From positions 39,570,759-39,634,758 of the forward strand of contig NC_087063.1 of NCBI RefSeq assembly GCF_963678635.1: a stretch of 64,000 nucleotides of DNA, read 5' to 3'. This stretch comes from Symsagittifera roscoffensis. Lineage: Eukaryota > Xenacoelomorpha > Acoela > Convolutidae. A model generated the notes under the pieces. It was given only the letters and a program-made list of their open reading frames with translations. It was not told where the DNA came from and searched no databases. Positions 53,540 through 64,000 of this stretch are shown piece after piece (position 1 is the first letter of the stretch; every line of letters starts with the position of its first letter). The position numbers and the translations under genes are program-made.

Positions 53540-54800
53540 AGAAGCTCTCAGTGAGTTATAGCTCTCTGTTCGGTCGCACAAAAATTTAAGAAAACAAGAT
53601 CTACATACGTTGGCTCCTTGTTTAGCTGAAACTATTCGATAGTAATGCGTCGCTCCTTATACAAGTATTTTTAGAATACTTACAGCGAAGAAATGTCACC
53701 AGAACTCCTCACGTTCTAGCAATGGCAAAAAAACTAATTTAAGGTCTCAAGACAATGAATTTTTGTGAGCGTTGCAGAAAAATGATTTTTTGAGCACTTG
53801 CTAAATCCCTTTTTTTTTAAATAAAATTTTGTTTGATTCATTTTACCTTCTTGTTATTTCTTAACTTATTCCGTCATAATAATTAGCCGTTGCTGCAATC
53901 AGGTTTTTGTAATTTTTTGCAAACATTTGATCTCGAGTCCGTTTTTCAGTTGTGCGAGTATGATTTTCTGATTAAAAACTCCTCTGCTACGACATTCGGA
54001 AACAACTGCGAACATATCTCATGATGTCATCCAGCTCTCAGTTTTGTGCATAAAAAAAGTAGAATATAAAGGCATTGGCTTAAGGGTCAGAGACGCCAAC
54101 TCCCGTCGTAGTGTAGCTCAAATTATTCGAAGCTACTACGTCGCTCCTTAGATATGGAATTTTAGAACCCTTAAAGCTGAAGAACTGCTTTTAGAATTCC
54201 CCACATCCCAGCAATTGCAAAAGTATGATCAGATTTTGGTTTAAAGAAAACCATTATTCACAAACGCTGTTAAAACAGATTGATGTCTTATATTTGAAAA
54301 TCTAAAAGTTTTAACAGTTCTTCATTGGTTCATTTTGGTTGGAACAATTTATTTCTTATTTTATCTCGTCAAAATGATGTGCCATCGCTACAAAAATGCT
54401 TTATTTGTTTATTGCACATAGTTGCATTTTAGTCTTTATTCAGGTTAAATTTCAGGCTTTATTCAGGTTAAAGCTTTCCTTGAATTGTTGTCGCAACAAT
54501 TAGACAGCTCGAATCGTTGTCATCTTGACGCTCGGATTTCTCCATTTTTTTTAGATTTAAAAAACTGATTTGAGATGAGATGCAAAAACTGAAGAGATAC
54601 AGCTCTCAATTCTGTGGCATCAAAATTAAGAATATAAGATCTTTAGCCATTAGCTCACAAGCCATTGTCGTCAACTCCTGACTTGTGTAGCTCAAATTAT
54701 TCGAAGATAATGAGTCACTTTTTAATAATGGAAATCTTACAGCCGAAGAAATACCACCGGAGTTCTTCACATTCTAGATTCTAGCAATTAAAAACTAAAC
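53540..54800. repeat. Family E: three degenerate tandem units of about 500-570 bp
   Basis: Blocks recur in order: 'agctctc.gtt..gt.gcataaaa', '..aagat.tac.aa', 'gtagctcaaattattcgaag..a.t.cgtcgctcctta', 'cag..gaagaa.tg', 'ttcttcacattctagcaat'. The first block begins near 53,550, 54,032 and 54,600. Diverged and non-coding. Confidence 0.55.
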
Positions 54801-55899
54801 TATTATTTAGGTCTCACGGCAACTAATAAAAGCATGCGTTGCTAAAAATCTTTGAAGACTATTTTCAAATACGTTTTTTAGAACGTTTGTTTGATCCATT
54901 TTATATTGATTGGTTATTATCTAAAAGAATGACAACTAATTGACCACCAGCTCAGTACCCGAGTTAAAAAGTTGATGAGATTGTGCCAAAATTACAAAGA
55001 GCCATGAGGTATACTACCGTCTTCTTCCACAATGCTTACCGATAGACAGCCATACAACTATTCGGGCAGGTTGCTTTTGATCTCTCCCATAGTTTTTGAA
55101 CCTCCAAAACAGAAAAAGTTTGAGCAAGAGAATTTTCACTGACTCTGTTGAATTTGAATGGCCAGAGAATCTCTCTGTTCTTTTTAGACAATAAGTTAAT
55201 GTCTTTCATTTTGGTCATATTTTCTGCCCAGACAATTAATCTTTTCTCAAATTTGATTTACCTCAAGGTGGACAATCAAACAGTGTATGAAAATATCAGA
55301 TTTTTTTTCGGATTAGCTTGCAACACTAGTTAAACATATCTTCAAAGACGTTGAGTTTTTATACTTTTAATCAAAAGTCGGCTCTGTCCAATGTTTAAGC
55401 CTAATCTTTTATCGCATAATTTTGGAAATATTTCATCAAGTAGTTGTATATTTCACTGCTACGGCTAAAATGAAGCTAGTCTAAGAATCCCAATTATTTT
55501 CATGCAATGCGATAAAACTAGTTGATTATGCTAGAAATCTTCTCTCATTTGCCTAATTCGACAGTTTTTTTTGAACAATTAAAAACTTTCATTTATTCAT
55601 AATTAGCCGTTGCACTCAACTAGCCTGTATCAAAATTATTGTAGCTTCCCAGCTGATCACAATGCACAGTTTACCCAAAAAAGATAATTAAACACAGAGG
55701 CGAAGCGCAATTTTGCACCAATTGCGATACAGCACGAACATAAAAAACTTGACTTTTCGAAATCCACAAACTTTTTACTGCCAAAGAAAGACGCGGCTGC
55801 TTAAGCAGAGACTATTTTGAAAATCGCATCGCGTTTCTCGGTTGAAGGCATAATCTAAAAATTAACTGTGCAGTTTTTGAGAACAATCAAATAGTTTCA
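54801..55899. other. No gene seen
   Basis: AT-rich. 55,693-55,735 ('agaggcgaagcgcaattttgcaccaattgcgatac') resembles blocks at 660-700 and 62,400-62,450. No coding region is supported. Confidence 0.35.
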
Positions 55900-56480
55900 A
55901 AAAACGGTAAAAAACTAAGTATTAACTTTTTCGATGACCATAACTTTTGAGTTTAAGAAATTTGGCATGACCAATTTTTTAGGGCAGTTTCTCACAATCC
56001 TTTGATTCGATTGAACTAAAAATTTCAGTCTTGGGACGGTAGTTTCGAGAAAAGAAAATTTTAAACAACGGTCAAAAAGCAAAACTTTGACTTTTCCGAG
56101 GGCCATAACTTGTACCAAAACCTCCATGAAACCAAAACTTTATACTTGATAGAGCAGTTTTTGAGTAAACAAAAAAATTCAAAATTTGTGTCAAATATTT
56201 CCCCGAAGACTTTTTCTGGCTGTGGAGAGTAGGGTAAAGTAAAAAGAGATTACAAGATTAAGCAGGCAGATATATGAGCAGTTCTTCTCTTCAAAACAGA
56301 AAAACTAGATTTTTACCGAGCTGAAAGTTTTGCAAGAAATGAAAAAAATTCGAAAGCGTTTTAAGACAATTATTTAAAAAACCGAATTCCATACATTTTC
56401 AACATTCCAGATTTTTTCGAACAGGACTTTTTCGGCCTTCAAAGATATGCAATGTAAAGTGACTAAGCCGATACAGTCTA
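55900..56480. repeat. Family B repeat, second location
   Basis: Two units beginning 'ccataacttttgag...gcagttt' and 'ccataacttgtacc...gcagttttt' (about 175 bp apart), then a block shared with 4,436-4,620, including 'gagattacaagattaagcaggca' and 'ccatacattttca'. Confidence 0.5.
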
Positions 56481-56589
56481 AAGCGAATTAGTTTAATAAA
56501 ACAAGTTCTGAATACAAAAAAAATCCAAATTTGATAACGATTACTTATCGCAGTTTAGACAACCAAATTGTGTATTTTTCAGTAGGAAC

Positions 56590-56598
56590 TAGTGTTAG
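56590..56598. repeat. MULE target-site duplication, left
   Basis: TAGTGTTAG, matching TAGTGTTAA at 58,237-58,245 with one change. Nine bases is the usual duplication length for Mutator-like elements. Confidence 0.65.
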
Positions 56599-58236
56599 GT
56601 GGCCAGTCATTAGGAAGAATGGTCTAAAAGCAGAATGGGTCTAAGAGTAGAACTGTAACTGCAACTAAAACTAAAGTGGTCATTTCAACAGGTAATTTAT
56701 AATTTTACCTGGTCATTTTTACTAAATGATGGAATTTTTAATTGTGAAGTCGAAAAAGGGCAAAAATCTGATTTGTGAAAATTTTATTTTCAAAAAAAAA
56801 AAAAAACATTCAATATTACAAATGTGTGAACCCAAGTTGCTCGTCCAAACTTTCCTTAAATATTATTAATAATTCAATTAAAAACAAGTCGTCCTCTAGT
56901 CACAATCGTTTTGAGCCAGAACAGTAATTGTCTGAAATGAAATTTCGATTAAAAAAATAATGAAAGAATCGCAAAAATTTTACGTTACGGCTGCAAAATT
57001 ATAAGTCGAAGAATTACACCAATCAGATCAGCAATTTTTGGCCCCAAACTACGATGCTATTCGACGAAGTATGCAACGAAAACAAACCAAAAATTTACCT
57101 AAGCTGCCAAAATTTTCCGACGATTTTAGACTTGAAGGATTGTGGACAGTGACACTGAATCGTCAAGATTTTCTACTTTATCAGGGTCAAGGTATGTTGA
57201 TTTTTGGTACCAAACAGGGTCTTGGTTTTTTGGTGAAGCTAAAAATTTTTTAGAAAGGACCTTCCAAAACTGCCTCACCTCCTTTTCTTCAAATCTACAT
57301 CATCTTCGGGTCGGCTTAACTCTTGGAAAATTTCTGCAGTTTGGGGATTTTTGACCAGAAACTCGGAAAAAATTTTTAAAATTTTGACCGAAAAATGCAA
57401 CGAAATAGTCGGCTTTCCCTTGTTGCCCGACACCATAGTAACCGATTATGAAACCGGGGTAATACCAGCAATTCGAGAAGTTTTCCATGCTTTGGATGCT
57501 GGATTCATTTTTCGCAATGCATCTACCGAAAAATTCAAGAATTTGGACTGTTGCGATTACAAAACGAAAAAAATTTTGATGAGTTGGCAGAAAATTTTTC
57601 AGTCGCGCATATTTAACTGTTAAAGAGATAAGCATGCTTTTAGCTTATTATCATGTAGAAGATACAAGAAAAAAACAATTCTTGCAAAACAATTTTCGAT
57701 TGTTTGAAATTTTTGGATTTTGGGTTCAATTCCAATAGATTTATGGAACGTGTTTGACCGCCCTGTGAAAATTCGAACGACCAATAAGTGTGAAAACTGG
57801 AACAGAGACTGAAACGATCCAATTGGAGTCCAAAAACGAATTTTTTGGACTGTCCTAAAAAAATTATCAGTTCAAGAATTGGAGTCAAGAGTAAAAATTC
57901 GACGAATTTGCCGTGGTGCGGCTCCGCCGAAAAAAACGAGCGTTTCCTGAACTGGATACGAAAATTATTTAACTTAAAAACTCTTATTTGAACGGCCATA
58001 TTTTGCTAAAGACTTATTGGAATGGAATCGCCGAAGTTTGCCGATATATTTGAAAAAAAAAACTCAATAGACGCACTTTAACTTAAATATATTTTATTCA
58101 TTTTACTGGCAATATTCATTTTTCTAATACTTGCGTATTGATTTCAACGTATAATTCGACATTTTTGTGTATTTAAGTATTTCTGCTCTTAGACTTATTC
58201 TGCTCTTAGACCATTCTGCTTATTGCTCCGCCTCCC
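56599..58236 (+). mobile_element. Mutator-like (MULE) DNA transposon, inactive
   Basis: 1,638 bp bounded by a 9-bp duplication and by terminal inverted repeats of about 60 bp. Left block AAGAATGGTCTAAAAGCAG then GGGTCTAAGAG. The right end, inverted, is AGCAGAATGGTCTAAGAGC then AAGTCTAAGAG. The interior carries a frameshifted transposase of MULE type on the plus strand. It is short for an autonomous MULE, so it is internally deleted as well as mutated. Confidence 0.75.
57015..57970 (+). pseudogene. MULE transposase remnant
   Basis: Plus-strand pieces in changing frames: NYDAIRRSMQRKQTKNLPKLP (57,045), LEGLWTVTLNRQDFLLYQ (57,140), GEAKNFLERTFQNC (57,235), LPDTIVTDYETGVIPAIREVF (57,430-57,490), CIYRKIQEFGLL (57,520) and TTNKCENWNRD (57,790). 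These follow the order of MULE transposases. ERTFQNC stands where the catalytic DGTF block is expected, and TDYETG carries the second acidic residue, so the first Asp is lost. At least four frameshifts. Inactive. Confidence 0.7.
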
Positions 58237-58245
58237 TAGTGTTAA
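58237..58245. repeat. MULE target-site duplication, right
   Basis: TAGTGTTAA, partner of 56,590-56,598. Confidence 0.65.
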
Positions 58246-58917
58246 TAGCCTGTAGTTAAAATCGAAAATTTCATAACTTTGAGCATGTCATCAGCTCGTA
58301 AAATGCAAATTGATTTTGCCAGTTTGTTGGTGAAAGACGAATTTTTCAATAAACTGGTACTTTTACAACAAAAATCAACACAATTTTTCTGCAGAGAACT
58401 ACCTGCATCAATAAAAAACAAAAAAAATGTTATCCTGTTAGGTTCCAAGTTTAGGTTTTAGGCTTTTTGAACTCAATTTGGACAAGCCGATCCAGTTTTT
58501 AATAATTGGCTAGAACTCATTCAATGACTTTTTATTTTTTTATTTGCAATGCCGTTACAACTGAACAAAACACTAATATTTATTACTTATTTGAAAAAGT
58601 GAATCACCTTATCAACGTTTTTTATGCAAAATTGTGAAAACCATAATTTTTTGGTTCATACATGTAAAAAACCACATATGTTCGAAATTACATACACGTT
58701 CAAAAACACAGATATTCAAAATTACATACAGGTTAAAAAACATAGAACCTCATAAGACGGATAACGCAGCTAAACACATGCGATCCAGTAATTAGTCGTA
58801 ATATCTGGTTGGCTCCATCTATTGAACTACTACAATTTATGATATTCGATGAACTTAATTGAAATGCCAAGACCAATTTGACAGGTTACTCTCGATGCCA
58901 TTTGTTACTTTGAATTG
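58246..58917. other. No gene seen
   Basis: AT-rich sequence between the MULE and the family D array. Short 'acatacacgttcaaaaacacaga' / 'acatacaggttaaaaaacataga' duplication near 58,690-58,745. Confidence 0.4.
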
Positions 58918-61137
58918 TTGTTCCGACTTTCGATACGAAAGTAACGGAATATTTGGGCTCGGGTGGTTTTTTTTTCTTCAGACAAAATTCGACTTTTTAA
59001 CTAGCCATTTTTGACGGAAGATTTTTATATCATTCGAAAGGTATTGTTGTCCTGAGCTCAAATTTGAAAAGATATTTCACCTGTAATCGTTTTTCGTAAA
59101 GTTATGGGGGTTTAAAGATTGCCATTTTGGCCAATTTGGGACAATTAAAGCGCGATATATTTCGCGCTATTAACGCGTAAACGGAGAGTTAATCCATTAT
59201 AGAAATCGTTCCAAATTGGTCTAAAGAAGCTTATTTGCCATAATTGGTTTGTTACAAAGAGCTAAATTTATCCTTTTGTACTTTATAGGTCGTGTGGGGG
59301 GATAATTATCATTAACAATTTCAAATTTTAGAATTTTTTTCTTCATTTTGTTTTTTTGTTCCAACTTTCGATACGAAAGTAACGGAACATTTGTGCTCGG
59401 GGTGGGTTTTTTTTCTTCAGAGAAATTTCGACTTTTTAACTAGCCAGTTTTGACGGGATTTTTCTATATCATTCGAAAGGTATTGCTGTATTAAGTTCAA
59501 ATTTGAAAAGATATTTCACCTGTGATCATTTTTCGTAAATATACGGGGGTTTAAAAATTACCATTTTGGCTAATTTGGGACAATTAACGCGCGACATATT
59601 TCGCGCTATTAACGCGTAAGCGGAGATTTAATCCGTCTTAGAAATCGTTCCAAATTGGTTAAAAGAAGCTTATTCGCCGTAATTGGTTTGCTACAAGGAG
59701 CAAAATCTATCCTTTTGTACTTTGTATGGCGTGTGGGGTGATGATTTTCATAAAAAATTTCAAATTTTAGAAAAAAAAAAATTTTATTTTATTTTTTCTT
59801 ACATTAAATTTTTTAATGTTATTACTGCTCCATAAACCTTAAAAGGCAGTCGGAACATTCAGGGCTTCGCCCTGATACGAGCAGTCTTGTTTCATTGAAT
59901 TTTTAAATGTTATTACTGCTCCATAAACCTTAAAAGGCAGTCGGAACATTCAGGGCTTCGCCCTGATACGAGCAGTCTTGTTGTTCCGACTTTCGATATG
60001 AAAGTAACGGAATATTTGTGCTCGGGGTGGGTTTTTTTTTTCTTCAGACAAATTTCGACTTTTTAACTAGCCATTTTTGACGGAATTTTTTTATATCATT
60101 GAAAAGCTATTGTTGTCCTGAGCTCAAATTTGAAAAGATATTTCACCTGTGATCATTTTTCGTAAAGTTATGGGGGTTTAAAGATTGCCATTTTGGCCAA
60201 TTTGGGACAATTAACGCGCGATATATTTGGCGCTATTAACGCGTAAGCGGATATTTAATCCGTCTTAGAAATCGTTCCAAATTGGTTAAAAGAAGCTTAT
60301 TCGCCATAATTGGTTTGCTACAAGGAGCAAAATCTATCCTTTTGTACTTTGTATGGCGTGTGGGGTGATGATTTTCATAAAAAATTTCAAGTTTGAGAAA
60401 AAAAAATTTCATTTTATTTTTTCTTACATTAAATTTTTTTATGTTATTACTGCTCCATAAACCTTAAAAGGCAGTCGGAACATTCAGGGCTTCGCCCTGA
60501 TACGAGCAGTCTTGTTTCATTGAATTTTTAAATGTTATTACTGCTCCATAAACCTTAAAAGGCAGTCGGAACATTCAGGGCTTCGCCCTGATACGAGCAG
60601 TGTTGTTGTTCCGACTTTCGATACGAAAGTAACGGAATGTTTGTGCTCGGGGGTGGGTTTTTTTTTCTTCAGACAAATTTCGACTTTTTAACTAGCCATT
60701 TTTGACGGAATTTTTTTATATCATTGAAAAGTTATTCTTGTCTTGAGCTCAAATTTGAAAAGATATTTCACCTGTGATCATTTTTCATAAAGTTACGGGG
60801 GATTAAATATTGCCATTTTGGTCAATTTGGGACAATTAACGCGCGATATATTTCGCGCTATTATCGCGTAAGCGGAGAGTTAATCCGTCTTAGAAATCGT
60901 TCCAAATTGGTTAAAAGAAGCTTATTTGCCATAATTGGTTTGTTACAAGGAGCGAAAACTATCCTTTTGTACTTAATATGGCGTGTGGGGGGATGATTTT
61001 TATTTAAAAAAATTAAATTTTAGAAAAAATTTTTCATTTATTTTATTTCATTGAATTTTTTAAAGTTATTACTGCTCCATAAACTTTAAAGGGCAGTCGG
61101 AACATTCAGGGCTTCGCCCTGATACGAGCAGTCTTGC
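58918..61137 (+). repeat. Family D: tandem array of hairpin-rich non-coding units
   Basis: Four direct units start at 58,918, 59,357, 59,981 and 60,603. Each opens with a nested hairpin (TTCCG, ACTTTCG-ATA-CGAAAGT, CGGAA). It then has 'ctagccatttttgacgg', an AACGCGCGATATATTTCGCG palindrome, and a tail CTGCTC...TCAGGGCTTCGCCCTGA...GAGCAG. Unit 1 lacks the tail, units 2 and 3 have it twice in succession, unit 4 once. The ordinary unit is about 530 bp plus a roughly 90-bp extra tail. No coding frame is shared between units. Confidence 0.85.
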
Positions 61138-62589
61138 TACATTTCAATAAGAATGAAAAACTGTTCTTATGATTTAATACTGAAAGCGATAAACGAGAAA
61201 GGTCTGAATTTTTACTTGCAAAATTTTAAGTGCAGAATTAGTTTTTGAACATTGAGCAAAAATTCATTCTAGAGGCAGTAATACCTACTGTAAAAAGGGA
61301 TTTGGTAGTCATTATGTTTCATCTTACTATCTTAATTCTTTCTTTCATCCTCAAGTGACTTGACTTTTTTGTTTACTCGGCTGCTTACAAAAATTTGCAA
61401 TTCAAGTTGATATCAAAGCTTACCTCCAAAAAATGATAACTATCAGTAACTTTGGTGTCCAGAATTTTCAACATAATGATAACAAAGTTTTAAAGAATAA
61501 AGTCCCTTAGAATAAATTGTTGGATACGTAATTTTTGTTGATGCCGACAAAAGTGAAATTTTTTCTTGAGCTGTGTAACTTTCTGTGGAAGTAATGAATT
61601 TTTAAACAAAAATTCTTAAACAAATATTCAAAATTTTTCTGAGATCATCAAATTATAGAAGATACACTCAAAGACAACTGTTTCCATTGCTCATTCTGTT
61701 AGTCAGTAGCTTATATTTGCACGCAGAGTTTAAAGACATTAGGATAAATCAGACCAACCCATTCCCCTAAGCATTTTAGACACTTGCATCGGGAATTGAG
61801 ACATATAGTGCCACGTTTGAGTTTTTGTTAACTGATTTACTTATGTACTATTAGTGTGGTGGTGGCAATTTTAGGGAATAGTTTTGGATAATCATTAAAT
61901 TTTGCGCAAAATAAGACATTTCTCTTTCAGATCCGATGACGCATTTTTACGCTAAATTTGCATAAAAATACCTTTAGCGATTTTTGCGTCTGTGCTTGCA
62001 CGTAAATTGTCTCATGTGACAGAACAAGCTTTGCGGTTGTTTTAGAGTTAACACTGTTTTAATAACAAATATTTCAATGAATTGAATTATCTAGCTTTTT
62101 TTTCAATCTTAACAGATAAAGGTTTATAGCCTACGTCCTAAAGGACCTATCTGAAACTGTTTGTATATAAATATTTAGCTGCGATTGAGGTAACAGTTGA
62201 AATGCGATAACATTTTTTTTCCACTTTTTTTGGGTTATTCAAATTTTGTATGATGAAACTTTGAGACCAAAAAAAAATAAGAGTTATTTGAGTGAAATCA
62301 GCGGAACTCGTTACCTTGCAATGATGCGAAAAGGATGAAATGACGAAAATTTTCAGCTATTCAATTCCCACTAAACTGTCAAAGCTGACTGATTTCATCG
62401 CTTGCTTTGAACGCAAAGAGGAGCCTTGCAGCGCTTGCGGTACAAAGCAAGCATAGTACTACAGGTAGCTAATAGAAAATAGCACAGAATAACTAAGTCG
62501 AAAAAAAAATATTTTTTTTTTTGAAAAGTTCAAATTAAAAAAAAAAAACAGTTGGGAAACACTAACACTAATGAATAAGCTTTTAGAAT
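61138..62589. other. No gene recognised
   Basis: AT-rich DNA with no supported frame. 62,395-62,490 ('cgaacgcaaagaggagcct', 'gcttgcggtacaa', 'atagcacagaataa') resembles 660-720 and is part of the interspersed repeats preceding family A copies. Confidence 0.35.
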
Positions 62590-63246
62590 TAACCAGGCGG
62601 CGACTCACTAAGTCGACAAAACGAGGATAGACGCTCATTGGGCCGGAAACAATAAATTGTTACCATAAAAGCATTTCAGCTATTAAGTTTTTAAATTTTA
62701 ATTTGTTCACCACAACTGACCTGATGTATGAAGAAAAACAATCAAATTTTGTTCGTCAAAGTAGACAAAATAAGTTGGCTTAGCCGATAAAAACTACGCC
62801 AAAATCATTCAGGCCGAAAAAAAAGCTTTTAACCGAAAAAAAAAGAAGGAAATAATACAAAATCAGGGTTGGTAAGAATAAAACATGTAAAAGTAAATCA
62901 ACCACACTTGCAACTACATTGAAAATTGCTTATAGCTCATAAAAAAGCTGTGATGTGGCAACAAAACATAAACAGACAAACGAAAGTCAGTCAACTCAAC
63001 TTTTCCCGGAGAAAATTTTTTCAACTCAATCCGTAGTGAAAAAAAAAGTCTGACCGGGAGTCAAACCCCTTACCTTAGGGTGTAAAGGCAACAGCGTTGA
63101 CTCTCAGCTAAATTGTAAGGAATCTGGAAGTTTTTAAGGTTCCTCCAATATTCTGGAAGTTTTCAATATTCAAGCAAAATCAGTTTTTAACAGATTTTCT
63201 TTGCGGGAAAAAAGTCTGGTTCCCGATTGCACTTGCAAGGGTAAAA
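62590..63246. repeat. Family A repeat copy next to the gankyrin-like gene
   Basis: Blocks 'cgctcattgggccggaaa', 'agccgataaaa', 'aaacataaacagacaaacgaa', the minus-strand tRNA-like part (63,050-63,120: TTAGCTGAGAGTCAACGC then GGGGTTTGACTCCCGG), AAAAAAGTCTGG and a reduced terminal hairpin (CTTGCAAG, 63,227-63,246). This is the best-preserved tRNA-like box A and box B of the family. It ends about 50 bp from the stop of the next gene. Confidence 0.65.
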
Positions 63247-63297
63247 CTTTCCAATTATACTCTAGTAACTGATCAAACGAATAAAATCATCACTTCT

Positions 63298-64000
63298 TTA
63301 TATCAACGGAGTGCATAGTTCTTTATATCTCCCATAGTTTTTAACCAATTGAATAGTTTCGGGATCAGTACTCAGCAATTCTGGTGATTTTTCCTCTTTG
63401 TTTAACTTAGTTTTATCTGCGCCGGCTTTCAACAAGGCACTGCACACACTCGAGTGTCCACCTTCGCATGCCAAATGTAGTGGGGTGTTTCCTTCTGAAT
63501 CGGAAATATTCACCAGTTTCGCAACTCCAGCGCCTTGAAGCATTAATTCAACTACTTTCCAATGACCAAGAGAGCTGCATCTGTGCAAAGGAGTGGCTCC
63601 GTGGTTGTCTTGAATGTCTAACTTTGCACCAGCTGTGATCAAAAACTGAACCACTTCTAGTCTGTTTTTAGAGCACGCGTAATGCAACGGAGTTTGCCCA
63701 GTTGCATTTTGGGCATCTAAGTCAATGTTAAAAGGTTTGAGGATTTGAAGAATTTCAACGTTGCCAATCGAGGCGCAAATATGAGCACAGGTCCATTTAG
63801 CATCATCTGGAACAAGTGGATCAAAGCCAGCTTGTAGAAGTTGCTTCAAAGTTGCAACTGAACCTCCCACACAAGCCCACATTATAGCTGGTCGTCCACT
63901 CTTGGAGGCTTTTTTAACAACATCTTGATTATCTTTAATGAATTGAGCGACAAGATCAGACTTTTTCTCCGAGCAATAGTCGCAAAACTTTTCCAAATCA
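63298..64000 (-). CDS. PSMD10: Gankyrin-like ankyrin-repeat protein (26S proteasome assembly chaperone), 5' partial
   Basis: At least 234 residues, open to the window edge, so the start is outside. About six ankyrin repeats follow one another. Clear ones are GRPAIMWACVGGSVATLKQLLQAG, WTCAHICASIGNVEILQILK, GQTPLHYACSKNRLEVVQFLITAG, GATPLHRCSSLGHWKVVELML and GNTPLHLACEGGHSSVCSALLKAG, then a degenerate last repeat beginning NKEEKSPELL. The length, repeat number and the HYACSKNR, ATPLHR, EGNTPLHLAC and NKEEKSP blocks resemble gankyrin, which binds the proteasomal ATPase Rpt3 during base assembly. Residue numbers cannot be fixed without the start. The C-terminal KELCTPLI tail is longer than usual. 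Generic ankyrin proteins are the alternative. No introns are seen in this part. Confidence 0.75.
   Translation of the reverse strand, partial: DLEKFCDYCSEKKSDLVAQFIKDNQDVVKKASKSGRPAIMWACVGGSVATLKQLLQAGFDPLVPDDAKWTCAHICASIGNVEILQILKPFNIDLDAQNATGQTPLHYACSKNRLEVVQFLITAGAKLDIQDNHGATPLHRCSSLGHWKVVELMLQGAGVAKLVNISDSEGNTPLHLACEGGHSSVCSALLKAGADKTKLNKEEKSPELLSTDPETIQLVKNYGRYKELCTPLI

Noticed and set aside
57300..57999. Minus-strand frames of 111 and 119 codons
   Set aside because: They lie antisense to the MULE transposase remnant, whose motifs are on the plus strand.
59810..59984. Hammerhead ribozyme in the family D tail (retrozyme idea)
   Set aside because: No CUGANGA followed by GAAA with a stem between them was found on either strand of the unit.
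58918..61137. CRISPR-like array or prokaryotic satellite
   Set aside because: Units are over 500 bp with no short repeat-spacer pattern, and the genomic context is animal.
63040..63125. Possible tRNA gene on the minus strand
   Set aside because: Box A and box B are readable, but the acceptor stem does not pair and the anticodon loop is irregular. It recurs within family A repeats, so it is a tRNA-like part of a repeat.

Overview
The window looks like nuclear DNA of an invertebrate animal. It is AT-rich, gene-poor and crowded with decayed transposable elements. Three host genes of general animal type can be recognised, all on the minus strand: an NADH-cytochrome b5 reductase (5.4-6.6 kb), an actin-like 6/BAF53-type actin-related protein (19.2-20.4 kb, apparently broken) and a gankyrin/PSMD10-type ankyrin-repeat protein running off the right edge (63.3-64 kb). 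Acceptor-like YAG sites lie 6-9 nt before start codons, which would fit 5' UTR introns or spliced-leader trans-splicing. I cannot name the phylum from the sequence alone.

Layout. 0-5 kb: copies of a roughly 0.6-0.9 kb repeat (family A, with a tRNA-like B box and a terminal hairpin), a fossil LINE RT, and a second degenerate tandem family (family B). 5.4-6.6 kb: cytochrome b5 reductase. 7.46-8.73 kb: a large palindrome made of two opposed copies of a TIR element. 9.2-14.5 kb: a complete but inactivated APE-type LINE between long flanking duplications, inserted in the 3' tail of an older LINE. 14.9-18.7 kb: a Penelope-like element (PLE) with pseudo-LTRs, hammerhead-like ribozyme cores, GIY-YIG endonuclease and an RT carrying an internal PHD-like finger. 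19.2-20.4 kb: the actin-like gene, truncated by a family A insertion. 20.5-23.6 kb: an R2-like non-LTR element with PHD finger, RT, CCHC knuckle and restriction-like endonuclease. 24.4-27.4 kb: more PLE copies. 27.4-36 kb: a Ty3/gypsy-type element lacking integrase, with its gag region duplicated in tandem and a minisatellite upstream. 37.6-42.3 kb: two further PLE copies in opposite orientation. 42.4-46.7 kb: two more R2-like remnants. 47-56.5 kb: degenerate tandem repeats and a foldback structure. 56.6-58.2 kb: a MULE DNA transposon with TIRs and a 9-bp target duplication. 58.9-61.1 kb: a tandem array of a hairpin-rich repeat also used in the foldback. 62.6-63.2 kb: another family A copy.

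The most unusual observations are: (i) a protein of about 190 residues encoded at the 5' end of both the LINE and the PLE, two unrelated retroelement classes; (ii) a PHD-like zinc finger inserted inside the PLE reverse transcriptase between motif 4 and the YVDD motif, present in at least three copies and two PLE subfamilies; and (iii) a non-coding, hairpin-rich repeat that occurs both as a tandem array and as a 1.35 kb foldback.

All element coordinates were judged by eye. Boundaries are approximate unless a flanking duplication is given.
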